Source: a virus. Taken from it: a DNA stretch of 39,010 nucleotides. Where the stretch lies: positions 1 through 39,010 of the IMG/VR virus record IMGVR_UViG_3300018476_000022. One strand, 5' to 3'. A program made the translations under genes and the position numbers. Below the pieces are notes generated by a model. It was not told the origin of the DNA, made no database searches, and was given only the letters and a program-made list of their open reading frames with translations. Positions 1 to 6,987 of this stretch are shown piece after piece (positions within the stretch are counted from its first letter, which is position 1; each line of letters opens with the position of its first letter).

Positions 1-123
1 AACTGGCCGGTACCGTCGTAGATGCCTAGCGCCAAGGCGCGTGCCTTCAGCACCACATCATTGAGGACGACGCCGTACTTCCGGATCGGCTCGTACTCAT
101 TTCGCATAGCAGCCGCGATGGCA
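1..123. repeat. terminal overlap, left copy
   Basis: Identical to 38888-39010. It lies within the tape measure gene and joins an uninterrupted reading frame, so it reflects circular assembly of the genome rather than a true terminal repeat. Confidence 0.95.
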
Positions 124-599
124 GTGACAGCATCCTCAACGCGGGTGTTCTTCACCGAGGCCATGTCACCGGCGAGCTGCGTCAAGCCGGTGGAGAAGTC
201 GGCCAAGTCCTGACCGCTCAGATCAATGCGCTTACCGAAGATGCCCAGGCTGGCAGCAGCATCGAGAGCAGCACGCTGGGACAAGCCCATCGCCTTGTCG
301 GTTGTCTCCGACCACTCCATCACGGCGTCGGAAGCATCACCGAAGATCTGCTGTGAGAAGTTGATCGTCTCGTTCAAGTTCGATGCGGCATCGGCCATCT
401 TCTTCAAGCCGACAGCAGCAACACCGGCAACGGCTACAGCCTTGGCACCGAAGGACAGCATGGCATCGGCGTTGCCCCACCGCTTCTCGACACCATCGAG
501 GCTCTTGTCAGAAGCCTTCGCGACCTTGTTGAACTCGCTGACGGCCTGAGAAGCGTTGGCCGTGATCAGGAACTCGAGGCGTTCCGATACGAGCGCCAT
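1..599 (-). CDS. tape measure protein, N-terminal part (continues at 38887)
   Basis: Reading leftwards from the ATG at 599-597, the frame stays open to base 1 and continues, through the repeated ends, into the ORF that stops at 37138. The joined protein is about 782 residues, of which about 164 precede the Met at 107-105. It begins MALVSERLEFLITANASQ, then alternates Ala-rich amphipathic segments, as tape measures do. Tape measures set tail length and help DNA ejection; at about 0.15 nm per residue this would predict a tail of roughly 115 nm (inference). The upstream gene ends TAATG, so the start overlaps its stop by one base. The window break, not a mutation, interrupts it. Confidence 0.85.
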   Translation of the reverse strand, partial: MALVSERLEFLITANASQAVSEFNKVAKASDKSLDGVEKRWGNADAMLSFGAKAVAVAGVAAVGLKKMADAASNLNETINFSQQIFGDASDAVMEWSETTDKAMGLSQRAALDAAASLGIFGKRIDLSGQDLADFSTGLTQLAGDMASVKNTRVEDAVTAIAAAMRNEYEPIRKYGVVLNDVVLKARALALGIYDGTGQ

Positions 600-862
600 T
601 ACTCAACCTTCAGCATGGCGAGCACGTCGCCGAATGGCATCTTGAACACGATCTCGGTGCAGTCCATGATGGAGCCACCGGTCCGCTGCGCCATCAGCAT
701 CACGATCCAGGCGCTCAGTACCGCCGGCCCACGGGTCGGTTCACCAGCCTCCCACGAATCACGTTGGATGATTTGACACACCGTGACGACTTCCGCGGTC
801 GTGACATCTTCTTCACGCTTCCACTCGGTGCCTTGTTCGTCAACGATCCTCCAGGGCATCAT
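599..862 (-). CDS. tail assembly chaperone-like small protein
   Basis: An 87-residue protein directly upstream of the tape measure and overlapping it by one base (TAATG); its own ATG overlaps the stop of the preceding gene (ATGA). Genes in this slot of siphoviruses are normally tail assembly chaperones (gpG or gpG/GT type). I see no convincing slippery heptamer for the usual programmed frameshift, so only one product is supported. The protein has a charged N-terminus (residues about 8-20) and a hydrophobic middle (about 45-60). Function is inferred from position only. Confidence 0.7.
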   Translation of the reverse strand: MMPWRIVDEQGTEWKREEDVTTAEVVTVCQIIQRDSWEAGEPTRGPAVLSAWIVMLMAQRTGGSIMDCTEIVFKMPFGDVLAMLKVE

Positions 863-1383
863 CCAACCTTTCGTGATTTGAACGGGGAGCCGAAAGCACT
901 GGCTACGGCGTCAACGTTATCATTCCCGACGATCTTGAGTACAAGCGGCTTGAACTGGTCAACGCCTCGCTGCCAGAACGGTGCACGAGCGGAACCCGGA
1001 TGATGCACCATCTTCGGGTTCACAAGCCGGCCATCCCGCGTCTTGAAGATCAGCCGTGGTGCGTTCTTCGCGTGAATCTCGTGCGCGGCGGTGTTGCCGC
1101 CTACGTACGAGTTATCACGAATACCCCACGGACCAGTAGCCTTCAGCCGCGCGGTGGCTTGACCCATCGCGCCACGCACGATCCAGTCTGACGAGAGGAT
1201 GCCACGCTTCGGGGCGCGACTCAGCCGACGATCAGGACCAGCAGCGGCAGACGCCTGAGAGCGCATGATCGGTGTGACCACCGGCCTGCAGGACTCGAGC
1301 GCCTGACGGTTCGCCTTGGCCAACTCACGCGCAGCAGCCCTCATCTGCGCGGTTAACTTCTCCGGCGAAACCTGACCAGCCAA
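859..1383 (-). CDS. HK97 gp10-like / tail completion-type protein
   Basis: A 174-residue basic protein starting at TTG (1383-1381), preceded by GGGAG at 5-nt spacing. The C-terminal half has the pattern AHEIHAKN..RLIF followed by VHHPGSARAPFW, resembling the conserved HPG-x(n)-F/W motif of the HK97 gp10-like family of head-tail joining and tail-completion proteins. It lies after the tail tube gene rather than before it. Its 5' flank is an unusual non-coding segment (1388-1493) that recurs at 23335-23441. The family call is moderate; that this is a structural tail or neck gene is more secure. Confidence 0.6.
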   Translation of the reverse strand: MAGQVSPEKLTAQMRAAARELAKANRQALESCRPVVTPIMRSQASAAAGPDRRLSRAPKRGILSSDWIVRGAMGQATARLKATGPWGIRDNSYVGGNTAAHEIHAKNAPRLIFKTRDGRLVNPKMVHHPGSARAPFWQRGVDQFKPLVLKIVGNDNVDAVASAFGSPFKSRKVG

Positions 1384-1387
1384 GACT

Positions 1388-1493
1388 GCTCCCTCGTAGC
1401 ACCAAGAACCCGGGGGACTTTCCCTCGGCCCTAGCGACTGGCCCCTCGGGTACTAGTACCCCCGGCCTCTTTCGTTCTCCCTTGGAAACTCAT
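1388..1493 (-). ncRNA. intergenic structured element, copy A
   Basis: A 106-nt non-coding stretch between the tail tube gene and the gp10-like gene, transcribed with the late operon. Read on the minus strand it shares ordered blocks with 23335-23441 (+): an identical 18-nt block (1493-1476), a CGA, a GGGTAC palindromic core (1448-1461 is a perfect 14-bp palindrome), AGTCGCT, an AGGG and a final CTTGGTGCNACG...GGAGC block. CCAAG near the 5' end can pair with CTTGG near the 3' end, enclosing a hairpin built on GGCC...GGCC. Its 3' end contains the ribosome binding site of the next gene. An RNA function (cis-regulator or small RNA) is inference. Confidence 0.45.
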
Positions 1494-1534
1494 GAGGGGA
1501 CGTGCACCAATCCCGACCACGCCCCCTCATGAGA
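1490..1534 (-). terminator. hairpin after the tail tube gene
   Basis: Perfect 11-bp inverted repeat CTCATGAGGGG/CCCCTCATGAG (arms 1490-1500 and 1524-1534) with a loop of about 23 nt, located 22 bases past the major tail protein stop. On the minus strand the second arm is followed by TTT. It may be a partial terminator or attenuator that lowers expression of tail genes relative to the abundant tube protein. It abuts element A and shares its first bases. Confidence 0.45.
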
Positions 1535-1555
1535 CTTCCGGCCAGCCCGCACGGA

Positions 1556-2077
1556 CTACGCGACTGCTTCGACCTTCTGCTTCCTGCCGGAAGCCGTCTC
1601 GGCCTCGGGCGCCTCAGCGGCCATCATGCCGGTACCAGGCTCCACGCCGATGGTCGGCTTGCCGATGATGGGCCAGGTGGCCGTTGCGGTGAGCGGTGTA
1701 CCGGCTGCGCCACCGTAGGCGCCGGCCGTCACACGGAGTTGGCCTGAGGCAACAGGCACGTCGGTGGCGATCAGACCGGTGGGATCGTTCAGGTACAGTT
1801 CGAAGTACATCTCGAGGGTGTCGTTGTCGAACGCCCACTTGGACAGTCCGCCTCCGGGCGCCGTCCAGTCCTGCAGCCAGGTGAGCGCGAGTTCGTAGCC
1901 GGTGGAAGCCGGCGCCTGCGACTCTGGCGAGCAGAAAGTGGCAGGAACGGTCTGCAGGTTCGGGTTGGCGTTGATGGACGCCTCCGTGACCTGGCACTTG
2001 TAGTCGACCGCGGAGATTGCGTCAGCACCGAACTTGACGGTTGCATCCGTGACCGTGATGACGACGGGATTGGGCAT
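1556..2077 (-). CDS. major tail (tube) protein
   Basis: A 173-residue protein starting MPNPVVITVTDATVKFGAD, between the tail terminator-like gene and the tape measure module. Size, beta-rich composition with few charges and a flexible Ala/Glu/Lys tail (about residues 150-173) fit a siphovirus tube subunit, which polymerises around the tape measure. It is followed by a strong hairpin (1490-1534), as is common after highly expressed virion genes. The call rests on synteny and general character, not on a catalytic motif. Confidence 0.75.
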   Translation of the reverse strand: MPNPVVITVTDATVKFGADAISAVDYKCQVTEASINANPNLQTVPATFCSPESQAPASTGYELALTWLQDWTAPGGGLSKWAFDNDTLEMYFELYLNDPTGLIATDVPVASGQLRVTAGAYGGAAGTPLTATATWPIIGKPTIGVEPGTGMMAAEAPEAETASGRKQKVEAVA

Positions 2078-2087
2078 GTTGATCCTT

Positions 2088-2477
2088 TCAGCAGACGGCT
2101 ACTTGTGCCGTCACGGATACGAAGTAGGTCGGCAGACCGTACCCCGACTGAGTATACGTCCGGAACTCTGCCGAGTCCACCGTGAATCTTGCCGTTCTTA
2201 GCGCTGCCAGCACAGCCATGACCCACTCGTCAAAGATGTTCGACATGGCCTCGGGAGCCACGCGCTGACCGAGCAACCGTACCGTCCAGTTGGCATTCCA
2301 CACATGCGCTGCCGCACCAATCATCGGGAGCAGGGAAGGATTCTCCACAACGATACAAGCCGGTACCGGATCGTCAACCGGCATCGGGTACACCTTGTAC
2401 GGGAACTCAAGCGTGAGCCCTTCGAGCGCAGTAACGAGTGCTGCTCTCTGATCTGCGAGCGTGGGAGCAATCGTCAC
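2088..2477 (-). CDS. tail terminator-like protein
   Basis: A 129-residue protein with GTG start overlapping the previous stop (GTGA). It opens with a helix (LADQRAALVTALEGL) followed by VYPMPVDDPVPACIVVENPS, the pattern usual for phage tail terminators, which cap the tail tube and join it to the head connector. It sits between the head-tail adaptor and tail tube genes, the expected slot. Confidence 0.65.
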   Translation of the reverse strand: MTIAPTLADQRAALVTALEGLTLEFPYKVYPMPVDDPVPACIVVENPSLLPMIGAAAHVWNANWTVRLLGQRVAPEAMSNIFDEWVMAVLAALRTARFTVDSAEFRTYTQSGYGLPTYFVSVTAQVAVC

Positions 2478-3139
2478 GCGATAGCCACCGGACGGTTCAC
2501 CAGCAGAATCTTGCGATACCGCTGCATCGGCGTCGATCCCTCGTTCGGCGAGGTGTAGTAGTCAGCCTGCCCGGTCCGCTGCGTGTAGAGGCTGCCGGCA
2601 TATTCCACGCAAGCGAAGAACACGCTCTCGGACGGCTGCGGCAGATCAGTCACGCCGAGGACGATCTTGGCGTAGTTGATGGCTGAGTCCAGCGACCACT
2701 GCATCACGGGATCATCAGCAGCCGAGACGCGGACGAACGCTTCCAGGTCCGTGATCGTCGGCCAGTTCAGCGGTGGTACCGCGTCCTCATCCTGATGGAA
2801 GAAGTCGATAGGCACGACCGTGTACGGGATGGGAGCCACCCAGTCGCTGGCCGTCGGCACGACCGACACCTGCATCCACGTATTGTCCAGGCCGAGCATC
2901 GAACCTACAACCTGCAGCTCGAGCCATTCCGTGATGTCGGAACCAGGCCGAAGTACGATGCGATCCTGCGGCAGAAGCAGGAGCAGCATCGCCCAGGTGT
3001 CCTGGTCGTTCTTGTCGATCGCTGAGATAGCCATCGACGTCGGGATCAGCGGATGGTCCATGCGGAAGAAGCCAGGACCGGGATCGGAGATGACGCCCAG
3101 GTTGTCATACGCCCAGGCGCCGGCCAGAATGATGCTCAT
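2474..3139 (-). CDS. head-tail connector/adaptor protein
   Basis: The open frame extends to 3199, but the ATG at 3139-3137 is preceded by AAGGAG at about 6-nt spacing, so the protein is 221 residues starting MSIILAGAWAYDNLG. The upstream 20 codons overlap a hairpin and are unlikely to be translated. Position directly after the major capsid gene and before the tail terminator suggests a neck or adaptor protein. No recognisable motif decides between stopper and adaptor roles. Confidence 0.6.
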   Translation of the reverse strand: MSIILAGAWAYDNLGVISDPGPGFFRMDHPLIPTSMAISAIDKNDQDTWAMLLLLLPQDRIVLRPGSDITEWLELQVVGSMLGLDNTWMQVSVVPTASDWVAPIPYTVVPIDFFHQDEDAVPPLNWPTITDLEAFVRVSAADDPVMQWSLDSAINYAKIVLGVTDLPQPSESVFFACVEYAGSLYTQRTGQADYYTSPNEGSTPMQRYRKILLVNRPVAIA

Positions 3140-3155
3140 CAACGCTCCTTCGGGT

Positions 3156-3197
3156 GCCGGGACAGGGCCGCATGAGAGGCTGCAGCCCTGCCCTGGC
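3156..3197 (-). terminator. hairpin between capsid and connector genes
   Basis: Arms 3156-3168 and 3185-3197 (GCCAGGGCAGGGC against GCCCTGTCCCGGC on the minus strand) form a 13-bp stem with one mismatch and one G-U pair, just after the capsid stop at 3206. There is no clear U tract, so it is more likely an attenuator or mRNA-stabilising hairpin than a full terminator. Confidence 0.4.
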
Positions 3198-3205
3198 ACG
3201 CCATG

Positions 3206-4456
3206 CTACGGGATGATGGGCGGCGGAGCGACGTTGACGAACGCTTCCGGGATGGTGGCGATGGAGGCGAAGTAGCCGTAGTACGCGATCTCCCAGCCGA
3301 GCAACTTCGGCTCGACAACGCGGAGAGCACCACGACGATCCTCGTACACCTCGGCGAACTGCGAGGCCGCAACGATGAGGGTCTGCGTCGTGAACTGCGG
3401 GCTGACCACCAACTTCGCGTTCAGCGGAGCACCGCCGAAGGCCGTGATGCCGCTGTAGGTACCTGGCGAGTTGCTGGGCGACAGGTTGCCGAACAGCGGA
3501 CGACCCGTGGTGTCGACCATGCCGCCGAGCAGAGCCCACACGTCCACCGAGGCGTACACGGTGTCTGGCAAACGACCGCAGCCGGCGTAGACCGCAGCGG
3601 CAGCCTCGTACAGATCAGCGATGAACGTCTCCTGACTGGACGTGATGTCGGTCGTCACGTCGCCGGCTGCTTCGATCACGGCACAGGCGAGTGCTTCCGT
3701 CTGCAGGGCGTACTGGTCGGCCAGGTCGTCGGTGATGGCGTTGAGCGCCGACGGGTTGGTCCAGTCGATGACCTGGAAGGCCACGTCGATGGCGCCGCCC
3801 AGCGTCTGCTTCGTCACGTTCAGCGGGTTGACGAGGAACTTGCGCGAGGGCAGTTCCGTCTTTTGCGCTGACTGAGGACCGACCTGGGTGTGCTGGGTGA
3901 CCTTCGGCCGCGTGAAGGACGAACCGTACTGCGGCATGGGGTACGAGCGCAGGCTGGCAACGACGGGCCGGCTGGCATCGATGATGTTGATGAGGGCGCC
4001 GACGATGGGCTCTGGCACGAGGCCAGGCACGTCGCCGATCACCTCGTTCTGCAGGGCTCGCTGGATGCGCTCACGAGCGTTCGTGTCGCCCTGGTGACCC
4101 TGGATGATGTCGTGCATGTAGTCGCCCGGCGTGGGCCAGGTCGAACGCACGATCTCATCAGCGTTCTCCGCCCTGCCCGTGGTGCGGACGAGGTGGTTGC
4201 CGGGACGAGGCTGGTCGGCAGGACCGCCAGCGGGGATGGTGGCCAGTGCCGCCTGGGTGGCAGCGATGCCGCGCTCGAGGCCGGCTTGCGACTCGATGCG
4301 GCTGGCGAGGGCTTCGACTTCCGAACGGATGACGTCGGCGTTCTGCTTCTCGCCGTCGTTCAGATCACGGTTCTCGGATGCAGCCGTCTGCTGCATGGTG
4401 GTCAGTTGATCGACTCGCTCCTGCCACTGCGTGCGGAGCACGTCCAGGACGCCCAT
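3206..4456 (-). CDS. major capsid protein, HK97 fold
   Basis: A 416-residue protein. Residues about 1-75 are a charged coiled coil (MGVLDVLRTQWQERVDQLTTM and on), the delta/scaffolding domain that the prohead protease removes in HK97-like phages; a Gly/Pro-rich linker (IPAGGPADQPRPGN) follows. The rest is the HK97-type shell domain. The gene lies directly downstream of the protease, has its own candidate promoter at 4539-4558 and a ribosome site GGGAG 6 nt before the ATG, fitting high late expression. Confidence 0.9.
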   Translation of the reverse strand: MGVLDVLRTQWQERVDQLTTMQQTAASENRDLNDGEKQNADVIRSEVEALASRIESQAGLERGIAATQAALATIPAGGPADQPRPGNHLVRTTGRAENADEIVRSTWPTPGDYMHDIIQGHQGDTNARERIQRALQNEVIGDVPGLVPEPIVGALINIIDASRPVVASLRSYPMPQYGSSFTRPKVTQHTQVGPQSAQKTELPSRKFLVNPLNVTKQTLGGAIDVAFQVIDWTNPSALNAITDDLADQYALQTEALACAVIEAAGDVTTDITSSQETFIADLYEAAAAVYAGCGRLPDTVYASVDVWALLGGMVDTTGRPLFGNLSPSNSPGTYSGITAFGGAPLNAKLVVSPQFTTQTLIVAASQFAEVYEDRRGALRVVEPKLLGWEIAYYGYFASIATIPEAFVNVAPPPIIP

Positions 4457-4538
4457 AGCGTCTCCCTTTCTTCGACTTCGGACAAGTGCTCGCAGCGGCG
4501 GACGCTACGCCATCAAGGTCGGAACCTCGTCGAAAGCG

Positions 4539-4558
4539 ACTCTACCAGACCGGAACGC
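4539..4558 (-). promoter_or_regulatory. candidate late promoter for capsid gene
   Basis: On the minus strand GGTCTGG-TAGAGT: an extended -10 (TGG plus TAGAGT, hexamer at 4544-4539) matching the promoter family seen through this genome. It directly abuts the protease stop and gives a leader of about 75 nt before the capsid ATG. It closely resembles the element at 9162-9180. Confidence 0.5.
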
Positions 4559-5517
4559 TAGGGTCCAGGCGCTTGTAGGGTCTGCAGGTACGCCTCGAGT
4601 TCTGCTCGAGCCGCAAACGATGCCGCCTCATCGATGACCTCAGAACGTAAGGTCATGATGTCGGCACCCACCAGAGCCGGCCACGGCGTCAGGGCAATCT
4701 CGCGCATCGCGACTTCATTGCGCTCGATCGTTCCCTTCGCCGTCCGGGTGGATCGGATCGGCTTGCAACCCACGCTGACGCCGGGAAGGGCGCCATCACG
4801 GATCAGTTCCAGCACCTCATCGCCGGCGTTGGTCCGGCTGATCTTGCCGGTGAAGTACGGACCGTCCTCGCGCTCATGCACCGAGGTGGTCACGCCAACC
4901 GGCATCGTCCTCTCGTTGTGAAGCACCGTCAGGGGCCAGCCACGCTTCAGCGACTCAGCCCGCTTGATGGTGTCGGCGAACGACCCACGGCGCCAGACCT
5001 CGTCATACCAGTCACGGCCGTTGTCCGTGACATGGTTGATCGCGTCCCACTGCAGCATCCGGGCGATGAGCGTTCGCCCCTGTGCTCCCGACAACTCGAT
5101 CGACTCGAGTGCAACTTCGCGGCGGATAAACCCATCTTCCATGATGTCCTCCCGACGCTGCGGTGGCCCCTCTCGTGGCTTCTGCAACGAAAGTAGTGAT
5201 GGTACGACTTGCTTACGTAACACGCTGTTGGCCCACGTCCGGCAGGGATCACCGCCCAGCAACGCCCACCGGACGCGGCCGTTCGAAGGATAGCCTGCCT
5301 CGCCTGGCATCCACCCGTCCATCCTGCGGTCCACCTCATGACCGGCGAAATACTTCAGCATCGCTAGCAGTGCCTTCTCGGTCTGCGACTGACGGGTGGA
5401 TAGCGCGCGACCCTGAGCCATGAAACCAGCCGGCTGTGGGCGTTTGGCAGCCATCTGCAATCCCTTGCGCGCCTCGAGTACGACGCGCGGCGGCGGAATG
5501 TAGAGTGACTGCTTCAT
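4558..5517 (-). CDS. prohead protease with N-terminal extension
   Basis: A 319-residue protein overlapping the portal stop (ATGA). Residues about 126-319 match caudoviral prohead proteases (family U35): His200 in LTVLHNERTMPVG and Ser248 in LPGVSVG are the likely catalytic pair. Residues 1-125 are an extra domain with GYPSNGRVRWALLGGD and RTWA motifs, known to me as a separate small protein or fused segment in actinophages. A strong GGGAGG 5 nt before an in-frame ATG (5142-5140, Met126) could start a second, shorter product consisting of the protease domain alone. The enzyme trims capsid delta domains during maturation. Confidence 0.88.
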   Translation of the reverse strand: MKQSLYIPPPRVVLEARKGLQMAAKRPQPAGFMAQGRALSTRQSQTEKALLAMLKYFAGHEVDRRMDGWMPGEAGYPSNGRVRWALLGGDPCRTWANSVLRKQVVPSLLSLQKPREGPPQRREDIMEDGFIRREVALESIELSGAQGRTLIARMLQWDAINHVTDNGRDWYDEVWRRGSFADTIKRAESLKRGWPLTVLHNERTMPVGVTTSVHEREDGPYFTGKISRTNAGDEVLELIRDGALPGVSVGCKPIRSTRTAKGTIERNEVAMREIALTPWPALVGADIMTLRSEVIDEAASFAARAELEAYLQTLQAPGP

Positions 5518-6824
5518 ACCACGAAGTCATCTCCTTGCGGCGCCGAGCCCAGGGCACCATCTGTGCCATCCTGCGCCATCTGCAGTTCGGCTTCCTGCGG
5601 AATGTTCGACAACTGCTCCATCGCACCCTCCGGTGCTGGCGGTGTACCGAATGGCTCGTCGGCCCAGGACTCGTACAGTGGCATCCCTTCCCACCGACGA
5701 ATCTCGTTCAGCGTGTAGATGCCGGCCTCGAGCCCGTCGGAGTACATCTTGATGCGAGTGGGAGCGTCCGACCGGAGTACGGTGGACGTGTCGAATCGAG
5801 TGTACTGCGAACCCGGCAACAGGTCCGTGCAGGCTTGTTCGACGCGGCTCATCCACGGCTGAAGGCAGTAGAGCAGCCGCTCACGAACCTTCGACTCCAC
5901 GTTGGCGTAGGTCAGACCAGGACCACCCATTGACGTGGACAAATCCTCGGGAGACAGATTGAACATGAAAGCGATTTCCGCCACGGAGAACTTCCGCGAC
6001 TCCAGGTACTCAGCGTCTGCCATGCTGAGCCCGATCGGCTGCACCTCCACGATCTTCGGCACGACGGCCGGCATGCGGTTGCCAGAGTGATGCCGCATCA
6101 TCCACCGCTGCTGCAGGTACTCGACCTCAGCCTCGGTGATTTCTGACTTGTTGACCGTGATGACCACCGGTGGCACGGCACCAGACGTGTAGGCGTTCGC
6201 GCCGAAGTCCTGCAGCGCCTTCGTGTCCCTGATGTTCTTGCGATGGGCTTCCACCACACCGATGCCGGTGAGCGAGCCTGGCAGCATGAAACCGCGGACG
6301 TGGAACATCGTCTCGTACGTGAACGTCTTGTTCAGCGGCAGGACATCGTAGATCGGCAGGCCCTTGAAGACGTCAACCTCAACGTCGCCTGGGTGGATCG
6401 GAATGAGCTGGCGTGGCCGTCCCGTCGCTTCATCGTAGTCCGCCTTGATGGCGAACATGTCACCGTGCAGGACCATGCTGATGATCGAGCAGAACATCCA
6501 GTCGAAGTACGTGAGGATGGGCCACGGCCGCGTGATGATCTGCGGCTGATCCACCAGTGGCTCGTTGATGGGTTCCTTCGAGAAGCCGGTCAGCGGCATC
6601 TGCGAGATGAGGCCACCGATCATGTTCATGCATCGCCAGGCGGCGGGAATGGCCATGACCAGATCGTCAGCAGATGGATACGACTGCACGCTGACGCCTG
6701 AACCCGTCTGCGGTGACGGAATGAGGAAACCTTGGTTCTGCCAGTCAGGACGGCTTACCGGTGATGGTACAGGTTCACGGGTTCCCCTCGGCATCGAACG
6801 TACCAGGCTGCGTAGGATCGCCAT
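5514..6824 (-). CDS. portal protein, HK97 family
   Basis: The frame could begin at 6830, but the ATG at 6824-6822 is spaced 6 nt from GAGG, giving 436 residues starting MAILRSLVRSMP. Typical phage portal features: PAAWRCMNMIGGLISQMPL near the N-terminus, FGANAYTSGAVPPVVI in the middle, and LEAGIYTLNEIRRWEGMPL near the C-terminus. It forms the dodecameric DNA entry pore and is overlapped at its 5' end by a small membrane gene. Confidence 0.9.
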   Translation of the reverse strand: MAILRSLVRSMPRGTREPVPSPVSRPDWQNQGFLIPSPQTGSGVSVQSYPSADDLVMAIPAAWRCMNMIGGLISQMPLTGFSKEPINEPLVDQPQIITRPWPILTYFDWMFCSIISMVLHGDMFAIKADYDEATGRPRQLIPIHPGDVEVDVFKGLPIYDVLPLNKTFTYETMFHVRGFMLPGSLTGIGVVEAHRKNIRDTKALQDFGANAYTSGAVPPVVITVNKSEITEAEVEYLQQRWMMRHHSGNRMPAVVPKIVEVQPIGLSMADAEYLESRKFSVAEIAFMFNLSPEDLSTSMGGPGLTYANVESKVRERLLYCLQPWMSRVEQACTDLLPGSQYTRFDTSTVLRSDAPTRIKMYSDGLEAGIYTLNEIRRWEGMPLYESWADEPFGTPPAPEGAMEQLSNIPQEAELQMAQDGTDGALGSAPQGDDFVV

Positions 6825-6987
6825 ACTCATCCTCGTCTCGGAACAGGTAGCCGTACTCGAGCAGCAGACCGATGCCCAACAGAATCACGCCGGCAGCCGC
6901 TATCCCTAACCGATAGTCAACCAGACCGAGGGCTATCACGACCAGTACCAGTCCAATGCCCTCAACGGCTGTCGCTAGTACATCCAC
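6775..6987 (-). CDS. small membrane protein between terminase and portal
   Basis: A 70-residue protein with two hydrophobic segments (about residues 8-26 and 28-47) followed by an acidic tail (RDEDEYGDPTQPGTFDAEGNP). It overlaps the terminase stop by 13 bp and the portal start by about 50 bp, so it is read in another frame in a tightly packed stretch. Function unknown; the hydrophobic pattern makes a spurious ORF unlikely but not impossible. Confidence 0.6.
   Translation of the reverse strand: MDVLATAVEGIGLVLVVIALGLVDYRLGIAAAGVILLGIGLLLEYGYLFRDEDEYGDPTQPGTFDAEGNP

Noticed and set aside
599-1383. Programmed frameshift in tail assembly chaperone genes
   Set aside because: No convincing slippery heptamer or matching overlap; the genes are joined by plain 1-4 bp overlaps.
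3140-3199. 20 extra codons at the start of the connector gene
   Set aside because: They overlap a hairpin, and AAGGAG points clearly to the ATG at 3139.
3203-3871. 222-codon plus-strand open frame opposite the capsid gene
   Set aside because: Shadow of the capsid gene.
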